From positions 844,571 to 908,570 of the forward strand of contig QFWI01000011.1 in the NCBI GenBank assembly GCA_003149345.1: a DNA stretch of 64,000 nt, given 5' to 3'. This document shows positions 36,478 to 45,205 of the stretch, in pieces. A model generated the notes under the pieces. The model saw nothing but the letters and a program-made list of their open reading frames with translations, made no database searches and was not told where the DNA came from. The stretch is from Vampirovibrio chlorellavorus (GTDB taxonomy: Bacteria > Cyanobacteriota > Vampirovibrionia > Vampirovibrionales > Vampirovibrionaceae). The number at the start of each line of letters is the position of its first letter. The stretch's first letter is position 1. Position numbers and translations under genes: made by a program.

Positions 36478-37344
36478 TTAAAGGCGCGATTCCGGTGTGC
36501 CCAGAAGTAGCACTTCCCGAACCACTTTGGCCGCTACCACGTTGGAAACGCCCGAGGGATCATAGTGGGGAGAGAGTTCCACCACGTCGGCTCCCACGAA
36601 ATTCAGACCGGCAAAGGGCAATAGCCAGTCCATAAACGTGCTGAAGCTCATCCCGCCGGGCTCTGGCGTGCCGGTGCCGCACAAAATAGAGGGGTCCAGC
36701 ACGTCCAGATCGATGGTTAAAAAGACCGGGCGTCCTTGCAGGCGCTGCAAACCACGGGCGAGATCCTCATGTTTTTCCAGCAGGGTGCCATTTTGGCGCA
36801 TCCACTCAAATTCTTCCTTGGGGCCCGAGCGAATGCCGATTTGCACCAGTCGCTGCGGGCCGATCAACTCGGTCACCCGGCGTAGTACCGTGGCATGGGA
36901 CAACTTTTCACCCAGGTAGTCATCCCGCAGGTCGGCATGGGCATCAAAGTGCAGCACCGCCAGATCCGGGTATTTCTCAATGTAGGCTTCAATGGCCGGG
37001 AAGGTCACCAGATGCTCGCCCCCCAGACCCAGCCAACGCTTGCCAGCGGCCAGCGTCTCTCTGGCGTTTTGGCGAATGATGGCCAAAATCTCATCCCGGT
37101 TGCCTTGGGGAAATTCCAGCTCTCCGGCGTCGAAATAGCGAACCTGGCTCAATTCGGCATGTTGAATGGGGGAGTAGGTTTCCAGTCCCCAGCTGGCGTT
37201 GCGGATGGCTTCCGGGCCAAAGCGGGTGCCCGGCCGGAAGGAGGTGGTGCCGTCATAGGGCAAGCCCACCAGCACCCAGTCGGCTTCCTCAAAGGTGTCG
37301 CAGGCGCCCATCCAGCTGCGTGGGATAAACGGTCCGCTCAACAT
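36478..37344 (-). CDS. speB: Agmatinase
   Basis: A 288-residue ureohydrolase converting agmatine to putrescine and urea. The binuclear Mn site is intact: GGEHLVTFPAIEAY, HFDAHADLRDDY and LDVLDPS, with GADVVELSPHYDPS near the end. The family members agmatinase, guanidinobutyrase and arginase share this core; agmatinase is favoured by the operon (speD-speE-speB). The ATG overlaps the speE stop (ATGA), so translation is coupled. The putrescine made here would be the substrate of SpeE. An arginine decarboxylase is needed to supply agmatine and none of the usual types is seen nearby. Confidence 0.9.
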   Translation of the reverse strand: MLSGPFIPRSWMGACDTFEEADWVLVGLPYDGTTSFRPGTRFGPEAIRNASWGLETYSPIQHAELSQVRYFDAGELEFPQGNRDEILAIIRQNARETLAAGKRWLGLGGEHLVTFPAIEAYIEKYPDLAVLHFDAHADLRDDYLGEKLSHATVLRRVTELIGPQRLVQIGIRSGPKEEFEWMRQNGTLLEKHEDLARGLQRLQGRPVFLTIDLDVLDPSILCGTGTPEPGGMSFSTFMDWLLPFAGLNFVGADVVELSPHYDPSGVSNVVAAKVVREVLLLGTPESRL

Positions 37345-38204
37345 CAGGCAGAGACTCCCGCCGGTTCACCGGCAAAGACCGCTTTGACGTAGTTGGGCAG
37401 CACGAATACAGTTTTGTGAATTTCCCGGTTGTAAAAGCGGCAGTGTTTTTCCAACTCGGCGGCCACGGATTCGTTGATTTGCGCCAGCGGCTTCAGCCCT
37501 TTGGAGCAGAAGCTCCAGGTCCATTGCCCGCCCGGGTAAGAGGGGATGCAAGCGGTGTAAGGCTGCACATAGGGAAACACGGACTTCAGCAGGCGATTGA
37601 TGCGAATGCACTCATCAGGCACCGCCACCGGGGATTCACTCTGGCAGGCCATAATGCCGTTTTCCGTCAGGGCCGCTAGCACGTGGGTATAAAACTCTTG
37701 GGTGAATAGCTTCTCGCCGGGGCCAATGGGGTCGGTGGAATCAATCAGAATGACATCGAAAGTGTTGGGGTGTTCGGCAATGTAGGCCGCCCCATCCCGC
37801 ACTTCAATTTCCACCTTGGGATCATCCAGTTTGCCAGCGATGGAGGGCAGGTATTTCTTGCAGACTTCAATCACTTCACCGTCAATTTCGCACAGCACAG
37901 CGCGTTCCACGGAGGGGTGCTTCAGCACTTCCCGAATGGTGCCGCCATCGCCGCCGCCAATGACCAAAACGGTCTTGGGGTTGGGGTGGGCCAGCATGGG
38001 AATGTGGGCGATCATTTCGTGGTAGATGAATTCATCCCGCTCCGAGGTCATGACCATGCCATCCAGAAACAGCATGCGACCCAAGGCCACCGTCTCGACC
38101 ACGTCCACTTCCTGAAAATCGGAGACGGAGTGGTGCAAAACCTGAGTTACCTTGTAACCCAGCTCGGTCCGATCCTGGAAACGCTCCCGAACCCATAAAT
38201 CCAT
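37344..38204 (-). CDS. speE: Spermidine synthase
   Basis: A 286-residue aminopropyltransferase that moves aminopropyl from decarboxylated AdoMet to putrescine. It has GGGDGGTIREVLKH for nucleoside binding, EIDGEVIEVCKKYLPS, VRDGAAYI and the catalytic DVILIDSTDPIGPGEKLFTQ loop. A Rossmann fold is preceded by a beta-barrel N-domain. GGAGG sits 8 nt before the ATG at 38204; the frame extends 14 codons upstream without a ribosome site. It is third of four genes in the polyamine operon. Confidence 0.95.
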   Translation of the reverse strand: MDLWVRERFQDRTELGYKVTQVLHHSVSDFQEVDVVETVALGRMLFLDGMVMTSERDEFIYHEMIAHIPMLAHPNPKTVLVIGGGDGGTIREVLKHPSVERAVLCEIDGEVIEVCKKYLPSIAGKLDDPKVEIEVRDGAAYIAEHPNTFDVILIDSTDPIGPGEKLFTQEFYTHVLAALTENGIMACQSESPVAVPDECIRINRLLKSVFPYVQPYTACIPSYPGGQWTWSFCSKGLKPLAQINESVAAELEKHCRFYNREIHKTVFVLPNYVKAVFAGEPAGVSA

Positions 38205-38304
38205 TGCTGATTCCTCCAATTCAAATAAGGCGAATGCGCTGTCCATGCGCTTGGATGTTCACTCAGGCCTCTTCTTGGGAGGCAAAACTCCTGAGGCAAA
38301 CTAA

Positions 38305-38334
38305 ATGGGAGATGGCCTCTGGCTCATCTCCCAT
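38305..38334 (-). other. Ten-bp stem hairpin between speD2 and speE
   Basis: ATGGGAGATG / CATCTCCCAT, perfect 10-bp stem with a 10-nt loop, 5 bp after the speD2 stop. There is no T-run on the minus strand, so it is more likely an attenuator, processing site or mRNA stabiliser that sets the ratio of SpeD to SpeE/SpeB than a full terminator. Confidence 0.55.
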
Positions 38335-38339
38335 CTGGT

Positions 38340-38762
38340 TTAAACGGTCGCACCAACCAGGGGAACTCTTTCTTCCAGACTTCGGGGGAAGTCCAGTCCC
38401 CGGGTGGCTTCGTGGCGATCCACGTGCTGAACCTCAAAGGTCTCGGTGACGATTTTAGCCACAGCATCCACGTCGAAATGCTTGCAGCTGAATACATCGA
38501 AAAAGAAGTAGTCTTTGTCGATAAAGGAGTGAAAGGTGATGTGAGACTCGGCGATGATCACGGTGCCGGTGATGCCCTTATCCTCAGGAATCAAGCCTTC
38601 ATAAGGGAAAACGTAGGGCTGAGTGATTTTGGTCATCCCAATGCGATCCGGGAGTTCGTTCAGGAACTTGAAGACGAACTCCAGGTTGCTGATTTTTTCC
38701 AGGTTGCAACCACGACAATCCAGCATCAGGTGAGGGCCGAATTCAGAACGTACCATAGTCAT
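38340..38762 (-). CDS. SpeD paralogue (AdoMet decarboxylase-like; substrate uncertain)
   Basis: A 140-residue pyruvoyl-enzyme precursor. It keeps the self-cleavage site Glu-Ser in IIAESHITFHSF (Ser becomes the pyruvoyl group), the processing His and the Cys in DVFSCKHFD. The substrate-side HTWPEYGY of canonical SpeD is HSFIDKDY here, so the Trp-Pro-Glu typical of AdoMet enzymes is absent. AGGAGG lies 10 nt before the ATG, and speD1 ends 5 bp upstream. With agmatinase in the same operon and no ordinary arginine decarboxylase, it is a candidate SpeD-derived arginine decarboxylase. AdoMet decarboxylation remains possible. Confidence 0.8.
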   Translation of the reverse strand: MTMVRSEFGPHLMLDCRGCNLEKISNLEFVFKFLNELPDRIGMTKITQPYVFPYEGLIPEDKGITGTVIIAESHITFHSFIDKDYFFFDVFSCKHFDVDAVAKIVTETFEVQHVDRHEATRGLDFPRSLEERVPLVGATV

Positions 38763-38767
38763 TTGTC

Positions 38768-39256
38768 TTAAACCTCCTGAGGCTGTGCTATTTGCTGGGA
38801 ACCGACAACGTGGGGCGCCGCAGTGGTGGTAGAGCTTTGCGCCTCTAATTGGAAAGGGGATTCAATCATCTTCTGGGTAGTCAGGTTAATCAGGCCCCGT
38901 TTCAACTCGGAGCAATAAGCGGAGCCGGACTTGAACTTCTCCTGAAGGTGCTCGTAGGCCATTCTGGGGTCACAGGCCGTCCCGCAAGTGAACAAGTCAA
39001 CCGCCGCGTACCCATACTCTGGCCAGGTATGAATGGCCAGGTGCGATTCGGAGATGATGACCGCGCCACTGACGCCATAGGGGCTGAAGTGATGGAACTT
39101 GGAGTCGACCACGGTGGCGCCACAAGCTACAGCGGCACTCAACATGGCTTCTTGTACGAGTTGCAGGTTGTTCAGGATGTTGGGGTTGCAGTCATAAAAC
39201 TCTGCCAAAAGGTGTCGTCCCAGGTTGACGACCGTGGAATCAGCTTTCACGTCCAA
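38768..39256 (-). CDS. speD: S-adenosylmethionine decarboxylase proenzyme
   Basis: A 162-residue canonical bacterial SpeD. It has HHFSPYGVSGAVIISESHLA with the autocleavage Glu-Ser, then HTWPEYGYAAVDLFTCG with the processing His and catalytic Cys. The last about 35 residues are a polar tail. It makes decarboxylated AdoMet for SpeE. It has a TTG start (AAGGG about 12 nt upstream). It is the first gene of speD1-speD2-speE-speB, with a promoter at 39333-39360. Confidence 0.95.
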   Translation of the reverse strand: MDVKADSTVVNLGRHLLAEFYDCNPNILNNLQLVQEAMLSAAVACGATVVDSKFHHFSPYGVSGAVIISESHLAIHTWPEYGYAAVDLFTCGTACDPRMAYEHLQEKFKSGSAYCSELKRGLINLTTQKMIESPFQLEAQSSTTTAAPHVVGSQQIAQPQEV

Positions 39257-39332
39257 TTTGGTTGAGTCCCTTTCTGGTTTGGGGTGGGTAACGACGGTGA
39301 TTTATCTGGTACGAATAAGGTACAGGATGTAA

Positions 39333-39360
39333 ATTTTACAGGGTCACCTTCAGTTTTCAA
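39333..39360 (-). promoter_or_regulatory. Promoter of the polyamine operon
   Basis: On the minus strand TTGAAA (39360-39355), a 16-bp spacer and TAAAAT (39338-39333), about 77 bp before the speD1 start. The rest of the 523-bp gap (39257-39779) holds no convincing gene or RNA; a 9-bp match to the repeat-family core (AGTACAGCG, near 39600) is probably chance. Confidence 0.6.
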
Positions 39361-39779
39361 GAAAAACTTTCTGGCTGCCGGTCGAGATTCTGAAAGGATG
39401 CCCATATTAAGTCTGGGCTCAACTTTTTATTGCCTTCTGTTCTGGATGCCAGAAATCCGCTCACCGACCGGCTGTGTCCTTGTGTGTGGCCGTGGGGGCC
39501 TGATTTGGGATGTAACGAAATTTAAAGAAAGCCAGGCACCGCTTTGATGACTGCTTTTTGCAAAGGCATTGTGGTATGCTTCTCGTTCCAGGAGTGGTTC
39601 AGTACAGCGGTCGATTTAACAGCGGCCCTGTCATTTCTCCGATTTGGCGGCTCGGTAGTCCAAAGGCAGTGTCAGAGAGTTGCTATTATCGGGTTGTGCG
39701 CCAGCGTTTCGTCGCTCTTTTGGTCAAGTTGTCAGAAATCGTCATACCCATACAGTGTTTTCGGATATTGAGAAGGTTC

Positions 39780-40493
39780 ATGAACAAAGCGAGTCAAAAA
39801 ATCAGTTTGTTAATCCCGGTTTATAACGAGGTGGATTCCCTGGAAACCTTGCTGGAGCGGGTGGAGTCCGTCGATTTTTGCGGCCTGGAGAAAGAGCTGG
39901 TCATCGTGGATGACGGCTCAGAGGATGGCACCCGGGACATTTTGCGGGGGCTGGAAACCACCAAGCCGGATTACCGCATTATTTACCACACCCAGAACAT
40001 GGGCAAAGGGGCCGCTTTGCGAACCGCCATTGACGTGGCTTCCGGGGATATCGTGGCCATTCAGGACGCTGATCTGGAATACAATCCCAGCGATTATCCG
40101 CCGTTAGTGCGCATGATTGTTGAGAACGAGGCCGATGTGGTTTATGGCAGCCGTCTCACGAACGGGGACGCTAGGGATTCCTTTGCTGGCTTGCATTATT
40201 TGGGCAATAAGTTGCTCACGCTGGTTACCAACATCCTTTACCAGACCCATATTACGGACATGGAGACCTGCTACAAGGTCTTCCGGGCCGATGTGATCAA
40301 GAACATCAAAATCCGTTCCAACCGGTTCGATTTTGAGCCGGAGATTACGGCCAAAGTTCTCAAAAAGAAATGTCGCATTGCCGAGGCCCCCATTTCTTAT
40401 CAGGGACGGGACTTCCACGAGGGCAAGAAAATTACCTGGGTGGATGGCCTGTGGGCCCTGAAGGCCTTGATCAAGTTCCGTTTTACAGACTAG
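39780..40493 (+). CDS. Family 2 glycosyltransferase (polyprenyl-phosphate sugar transferase-like)
   Basis: A 237-residue GT-A enzyme. It opens KISLLIPVYNEVDSLETLLE, with VIVDDGSEDGT, MGKGAALRTAIDVASGD and the DxD-type AIQDADLEYNP (about 98-108). It ends with IAEAPISYQGRDFHEGKKIT. It resembles the DPM1/DPG synthase group that loads mannose or glucose from a nucleotide sugar onto a polyprenyl phosphate. There is no C-terminal membrane domain. The frame extends 74 codons upstream, but AAGG just before the ATG at 39780 and family alignment favour this start. The next gene is a membrane glycosyltransferase that could use the lipid-linked sugar. Confidence 0.9.
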   Translation: MNKASQKISLLIPVYNEVDSLETLLERVESVDFCGLEKELVIVDDGSEDGTRDILRGLETTKPDYRIIYHTQNMGKGAALRTAIDVASGDIVAIQDADLEYNPSDYPPLVRMIVENEADVVYGSRLTNGDARDSFAGLHYLGNKLLTLVTNILYQTHITDMETCYKVFRADVIKNIKIRSNRFDFEPEITAKVLKKKCRIAEAPISYQGRDFHEGKKITWVDGLWALKALIKFRFTD

Positions 40494-40513
40494 CCTGATT
40501 GGTACGACTGGCG

Positions 40514-42220
40514 ATGAAGGCTTTGTTACAACGCTTTTCCTCGGGGCAATGGCAGTTGGCCGGGATTTTAGCCGTGGTGGCCCTGTTGTTGGGACTCATG
40601 CTCAACCCGTATCTTACGGTGGTGAACCACGATAGCGCTATTTTCTGCATACTGGCCCAGTCTTTGCTGAAGGGGCACTATTTACTGGTTTCAGAGCCCA
40701 ATCCCCAACCCTATTTTACGTTCCCGCCGTTTTTGGCCGTGCAACTGGCTGCCCTGATGCTGCTCTTCCAGAATTTTGATCCCCAAGCCATGCAGCTGGT
40801 CTTTAAAGGCTACATCAGCCTGTTGTTCCTGCTCAGTTTGCCGTTGTTTTTTGGGTGGGTCAAAAGCCTGCTGAGCACCAGAACCGCTCTGATTTTGACC
40901 CTGCTGGTGGGCCTGAATCCCATTGTATTTAAGTACACCAGCGATATTTTATCGGATACGCCCTTTTGGGCCTTGTCCATGGGCGCGATTTACGCCGTCT
41001 GGCGCTTTCAGGAAAGTACGAATCAGCATCAAAGCTCACCCGGTGCGGAGTCCTCGGCGCTGCGGTGGTTTAGTGCGGCGCTGGTTTTGGTCATTCTGTG
41101 CGCTTTGACCCGACAGATTGGCATGGCCCTGGTGTTGGCGTTTTTGATGACTTTGGCACAGCGCAGGCAGTGGAAATGCCTTGTGGCGGCTTTGGTGGCT
41201 ATTTTGGTCACCGTGGGCGGCTGGCAGAGTTACGAGCATTTTTACCGTTCCGCCCATCGCAGCGATATCAGCTCCCTGAACCAGCAAGGAGTGCAGGAAG
41301 TCCTGGATCGCTCTCCCATCAAGCTGGAGTATGTGAAACATTTCCTGATCGATAAGCCGGTGCATCTGGATGAAAACCGGAGTCAGGCCAATCCCATGAT
41401 CCTGGCCGAAAACTTGGTGCAGCGAGTAGACGCTTACACGCAGGTTACCCTCGATCAGCTGATTCCGGCCCTCAAGGTTCGGCTGGGCGGGTCAACCAGT
41501 CCCAAAATCAATCTGGCCCATTTGCTGCCGCTCAAGGTGATCGTCTGGATACTGTTTGGGGTGGGCTTGGTGCTGCTGTACCGGGCGTTTCCCTTTGCCG
41601 CGCTGTATTTGGCCCTCTCCATGGCTGTGCTGCTTGTTTACCCGTACATTAGCCAGCGTTTTCTGTTGCCCTTGTACCCGCTCATTCTGCTTTGTCTATC
41701 GTGGGGACTACGGCAAGGCTTGGCGGTGCTGAGTCAAAAACGACCTGCCTTTCGCCAGTGGCAACCGGTGCTGGTGATTGTTTTGACTGTGCTGGCTTTG
41801 ATCGCCTCCCTGATTGAGACGCTCCACTGGGTCAACGCCGGGTATCGCCTGAAGGTGGCCAACCAGGGCCCCTCCTTGCGCACGGGCAATCGGGCCTATT
41901 ACCGGACGCTGCTGTGGCTGAAGGTCCACACGCCTCCTGATAGCCTTATTATCAGCCGTAAGTCCCCCGTTACGTATTTTTACAGCGGACGCAAGTCCAC
42001 TGCCTACCCATTCACAGCCGATCAAGCCCAGTTGTTTGCCTATATTCAAGAAAAGAAGGCCCGTTACGGGCGGCAGTTCCCCCACGTTTACGTGTTTGAA
42101 GACACTGCCTTTGTGGAGAGCCAGCGGCTGTTGACCCCTGCCCTTGAGAAGTACCAAGACCGCTTGCAGCTGGTGTATACAGAGCCAACGACTCAAAGCC
42201 GGGTGTGGTTGTTGAAGTAA
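40514..42220 (+). CDS. Polytopic membrane glycosyltransferase (GT39/GT83-like)
   Basis: A 568-residue protein with about 10-12 hydrophobic helices (for example LAGILAVVALLLGLML, GYISLLFLLSLPLFFGW, VIVWILFGVGLVLLYRAF). The first loop carries VVNHDSAIFCILAQSLLKGH, resembling the acidic active-site loop of ArnT/PMT-type transferases. The C-terminal about 120 residues form a periplasmic domain with YYRTLLWLKVHTPPDSLIISRKS. It probably transfers sugar from a polyprenyl phosphate to an envelope acceptor. Only 20 bp separate it from the GT2 gene, so the two are likely cotranscribed and functionally linked. The start could also be TTG at 40499. Confidence 0.8.
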   Translation: MKALLQRFSSGQWQLAGILAVVALLLGLMLNPYLTVVNHDSAIFCILAQSLLKGHYLLVSEPNPQPYFTFPPFLAVQLAALMLLFQNFDPQAMQLVFKGYISLLFLLSLPLFFGWVKSLLSTRTALILTLLVGLNPIVFKYTSDILSDTPFWALSMGAIYAVWRFQESTNQHQSSPGAESSALRWFSAALVLVILCALTRQIGMALVLAFLMTLAQRRQWKCLVAALVAILVTVGGWQSYEHFYRSAHRSDISSLNQQGVQEVLDRSPIKLEYVKHFLIDKPVHLDENRSQANPMILAENLVQRVDAYTQVTLDQLIPALKVRLGGSTSPKINLAHLLPLKVIVWILFGVGLVLLYRAFPFAALYLALSMAVLLVYPYISQRFLLPLYPLILLCLSWGLRQGLAVLSQKRPAFRQWQPVLVIVLTVLALIASLIETLHWVNAGYRLKVANQGPSLRTGNRAYYRTLLWLKVHTPPDSLIISRKSPVTYFYSGRKSTAYPFTADQAQLFAYIQEKKARYGRQFPHVYVFEDTAFVESQRLLTPALEKYQDRLQLVYTEPTTQSRVWLLK

Positions 42221-42324
42221 CCGTTCCTTTTGTGTTACAACCCCGAAAGTTTTGCGTTCGTTCAAAGTCGTGCTTTTGCTTGCCGACATCTCGAGTAAGA
42301 AATTTTCTAAAAGGCCTTATTTTT

Positions 42325-43659
42325 GTGACATCACCCACTGCCATTGCCAGTCAGCTTGTGTCTCGTGCCTATCGAGGGAGTATTTTGCACGCTTTGGGCA
42401 AGGATGAACTGGCTTACTTTGCCGATGGCGCTTTGCTGGTCGATGCTCAGGGGGTGATTACGGCCTGCGGCTCATGGACAAGCTTGAAAGATACCCTGCA
42501 AGGGGTCGAGGTAATCCAGTATCAGCCGCATCAGTTGATTGTGCCCGGCTTTGTGGATACCCATGTGCATTTACCCCAGATGGCTGTGGCCGGTTGTCAA
42601 GCTCCCAGTTTGCTGGAGTGGCTGGACACCCACATTTTTGCCGAAGAGGCCCGCTTTGCGGACGCGGATTATGCCCGTGCGGTCAGTGAGTGGTTTTTAA
42701 GCGAATTGTTGGCCAATGGCACCACCTTGGCCAGCGTCTTTCTGACCTCTCACCCCGGTGCCAGCCAGATTGCCTTTGAAACGGCAGCCCGACTGGGGAA
42801 TCGGGTGGTCATGGGGCAAACCCTGATGGATCGGCATGCCCCGGATTCTCTCTTGCGCCCCACCGCCCAGTTGTTGGCGGAAACGGAAAGCCTGTGCAAG
42901 CAATGGCACGGGGCCAATGATGGGCGGATACAATACGCCTGGGTGCCTCGTTTCGCCCTGACCAGCTCCGAGGAGCTGATGAGTGGCTTGGGGACATTGC
43001 GACGTCAATTCCCGGACGTGTTTCTCCACACCCACTTGTCCGAGCAACTGGCTGAGATTGCGGCGGTGAAAGCGCAGTTTCCATGGGCCCACGATTACAC
43101 CGAGGTTTACGAGCGCTTTGGGTTGCTGGGATCGCGCACCATTCTGGCCCACGGGATTCATCTCTGCGATGAGGAACTGGATCGGCTCAAGGCGCTGGAT
43201 GCCTCGTTGGCGCATTGTCCCAGCTCCAATTTTTTCCTCAAAAGCGGGCGCTTCCGTCTGATGGATGTGTTGCAGCGACAGTTGCGACTGGGCTTGGGCT
43301 CCGATGTGGGGGCCGGGCCAGCGCTTTCCCTGCTCACGGTGATGAAGGACGCCCAGTACATGCAAGCCGACACCTTAGTGCCGCTGGCTACCCTGTTTTA
43401 CCTGGCTACCTTGGGTGGGGCGGAGGCTTTGCTCCAGGGGCACCGGCTGGGTAATTTTGAGCCTGGAAAAGAGGCCGATTTTGTGGTGCTGGACTTGCCG
43501 GTCACACCGGTTTCTTCCCGGATGCCGGAGGTTCACCCCTCGCAGGATTCAGAAGCGTTGTTGTCCCGGTTGGTGTATCAGGGGCACCAGCAATGGATTT
43601 CGGAGACTTTTATCCGGGGGCAGCGGGTTTATCAGCGAGCAGCGATTGTTCAGGACTAG
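42325..43659 (+). CDS. guaD: Guanine deaminase-like amidohydrolase
   Basis: A 444-residue amidohydrolase that probably turns guanine into xanthine and ammonia. Metal and catalytic motifs: PGFVDTHVHLPQMAV (about 86-100), the HTHLSEQLAEI segment, ILAHGIHLCDEEL and LGLGSDVGAGPALSLL. The LPQ after DTHVH, and SLLEWLDTHIFAEEARFAD, are typical of guanine deaminases rather than other members. The frame extends 40 codons upstream with an unnatural sequence, so the GTG at 42325, giving about the E. coli length (439), is preferred. AAAGG lies about 10 nt before it. Confidence 0.88.
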   Translation: MTSPTAIASQLVSRAYRGSILHALGKDELAYFADGALLVDAQGVITACGSWTSLKDTLQGVEVIQYQPHQLIVPGFVDTHVHLPQMAVAGCQAPSLLEWLDTHIFAEEARFADADYARAVSEWFLSELLANGTTLASVFLTSHPGASQIAFETAARLGNRVVMGQTLMDRHAPDSLLRPTAQLLAETESLCKQWHGANDGRIQYAWVPRFALTSSEELMSGLGTLRRQFPDVFLHTHLSEQLAEIAAVKAQFPWAHDYTEVYERFGLLGSRTILAHGIHLCDEELDRLKALDASLAHCPSSNFFLKSGRFRLMDVLQRQLRLGLGSDVGAGPALSLLTVMKDAQYMQADTLVPLATLFYLATLGGAEALLQGHRLGNFEPGKEADFVVLDLPVTPVSSRMPEVHPSQDSEALLSRLVYQGHQQWISETFIRGQRVYQRAAIVQD

Positions 43660-43893
43660 CCCAACGGCATGAGGGGTGTGGTTTTTTCTGGCTTTTATCC
43701 TGTGTTGGGGGGATGGCCCCATTACAAAACTACATATAAAATAAAGTATTGGTTCAGGATAGGTCGCCTTTTTGGATTTTCCAACGCACTTTTTTGATCC
43801 AGTTTTACTTTCTAAAATAAAGCCCCATTAAATCTCAAGATCCATTTTTGTGAGTGACATACGCTGCCTAGGCGAATTCAGCGGGAGCTGTAA

Positions 43894-45021
43894 ATGACGT
43901 TATTGTTTAAAGATCCCCTTGGGGATGAACGTGGCTTAACCGGATTTGACGGGGATTACGGGCTCTCCTCGTTCTTCCGGAGTTTGGGGCAGACCCATTT
44001 GCAATTTTGGGGTGGGCCGGTTGCCGCGGTGTTGCGTGTGTTAAGCCAAACCGTAGCCATTCTCGCCCAGGAAGGCTTCCACCGTCTGAGTCAAAATCTG
44101 GGCTTTCTTCAACGGAAATCCGGTGGGGGTCGTGCTGGCGCCGCTAATGCCAAGCTGGCCACACCTCCGGTTGCTTTGCAGGCACCGGGCCGTATGTCGG
44201 TTTACAAGGTGCATGGTGCCCTGGGGGAACGATGGACTCAGCCCGTGGACCAAAGACCCATTCGCTTGAACCGGGGCAGGCAGAACCCCTGGGTGGCCGC
44301 TGAAATCAAAAACACCTCTGTGGTGGTACGGCCCTCTCCGCCGGAAGATTCTGAAATTCGGGGCCTGGATGATATCTTTACCGTTCCGGTGCAAGGTTCA
44401 TTTCTGGATGTTATTCAGCCTCAGGAGCGACCCGCTGGAAGGCGCAAGAGAGGCGGCGTAAAGCCCGCCATCGCTTCGGCCACCCCGCCAGAGAGCCTGA
44501 CGGAGAAGCAGAAACCCCAAACGCCAGAACCTACAGTCGCTCAGGAAATTGATCGGATGACAACACTGGCCGAGAAACAACAGCGTTTGAAAGCAGAGAC
44601 CCGCAGGTTGAGTAAGCGGGTCAAGCGAGTGGCTGACTCGACCAAGGACTGGTTCTCCACACAGGAAGCTCGTTTTGCCGATGTCACGGCCCAGTTGACC
44701 GAGAAAATCCCCGCCCCTTACCAGTCCTACGTCACTGAGGGCGAGGTTGTTTTCGCCCCGGTACCGCCCTCCCCGGCCTCTTCTTCGTGGCAGGTGCTTC
44801 AGTCTGAGCAGCCTCATGGGATGCATCGAGGGGATCCCGCCTGGCTGCAAACGTCGGTTCAGGTTGCCTCCATCCCCAGGGAGCAGCCGGGGGCTTCAGG
44901 GGCAGCGGAATTCAACGGCTTTGACTACATGGTTCAGAACAACCGCATCTTGTCCCGCAGCATTTCCAATCTGGTGGATCGCTATTTCGATCAGAATACC
45001 CTGAGCGAGGATACCGCCTAG
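43894..45021 (+). CDS. Uncharacterised protein with central coiled coil
   Basis: A 375-residue protein of unknown function. GGGAG lies about 8 nt before the ATG. Residues 1-90 are mixed. Residues about 90-215 are basic and Pro/Arg-rich (GRRKRGGVKPAIASATPPES). A charged coiled coil follows at about 220-265 (DRMTTLAEKQQRLKAETRRL), then an acidic/Pro-rich stretch and a conserved-looking terminus FDYMVQNNRILSRSISNLVD. There is no signal peptide or membrane span. The last segment looks like a short interaction module. It may be lineage-specific. Confidence 0.65.
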   Translation: MTLLFKDPLGDERGLTGFDGDYGLSSFFRSLGQTHLQFWGGPVAAVLRVLSQTVAILAQEGFHRLSQNLGFLQRKSGGGRAGAANAKLATPPVALQAPGRMSVYKVHGALGERWTQPVDQRPIRLNRGRQNPWVAAEIKNTSVVVRPSPPEDSEIRGLDDIFTVPVQGSFLDVIQPQERPAGRRKRGGVKPAIASATPPESLTEKQKPQTPEPTVAQEIDRMTTLAEKQQRLKAETRRLSKRVKRVADSTKDWFSTQEARFADVTAQLTEKIPAPYQSYVTEGEVVFAPVPPSPASSSWQVLQSEQPHGMHRGDPAWLQTSVQVASIPREQPGASGAAEFNGFDYMVQNNRILSRSISNLVDRYFDQNTLSEDTA

Positions 45022-45104
45022 CGGAAAGGGCCAAGTGGGATAGAGACTGTTCGGCTCATCAGCCTTTGCCGTCCTTCTACGACAAGACTTGATAGAGGGA
45101 TGCC

Positions 45105-45113
45105 TGATACAAT
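45105..45113 (+). promoter_or_regulatory. Extended -10 promoter upstream of mgtC-like gene
   Basis: TGATACAAT (TGn plus a -10 of TACAAT) about 93 bp before the ATG. No -35 at proper distance. The leader of about 85 nt could hold regulatory RNA, which I could not define. Confidence 0.5.
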
Positions 45114-45205
45114 AGATTCGGGATGAAGCTGCGGTGTTCGGGGACGTGAATGAAAGCGTAACAGTGAGATTGATGCCGTCTGGGGCGAGAGTTTGAAGTG
45201 TTGAT

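Noticed and set aside
39590..39625. Possible fourth repeat copy (AGTACAGCG match)
   Set aside because: Only 9 bp match the core and no terminal repeat or flanking similarity could be found.
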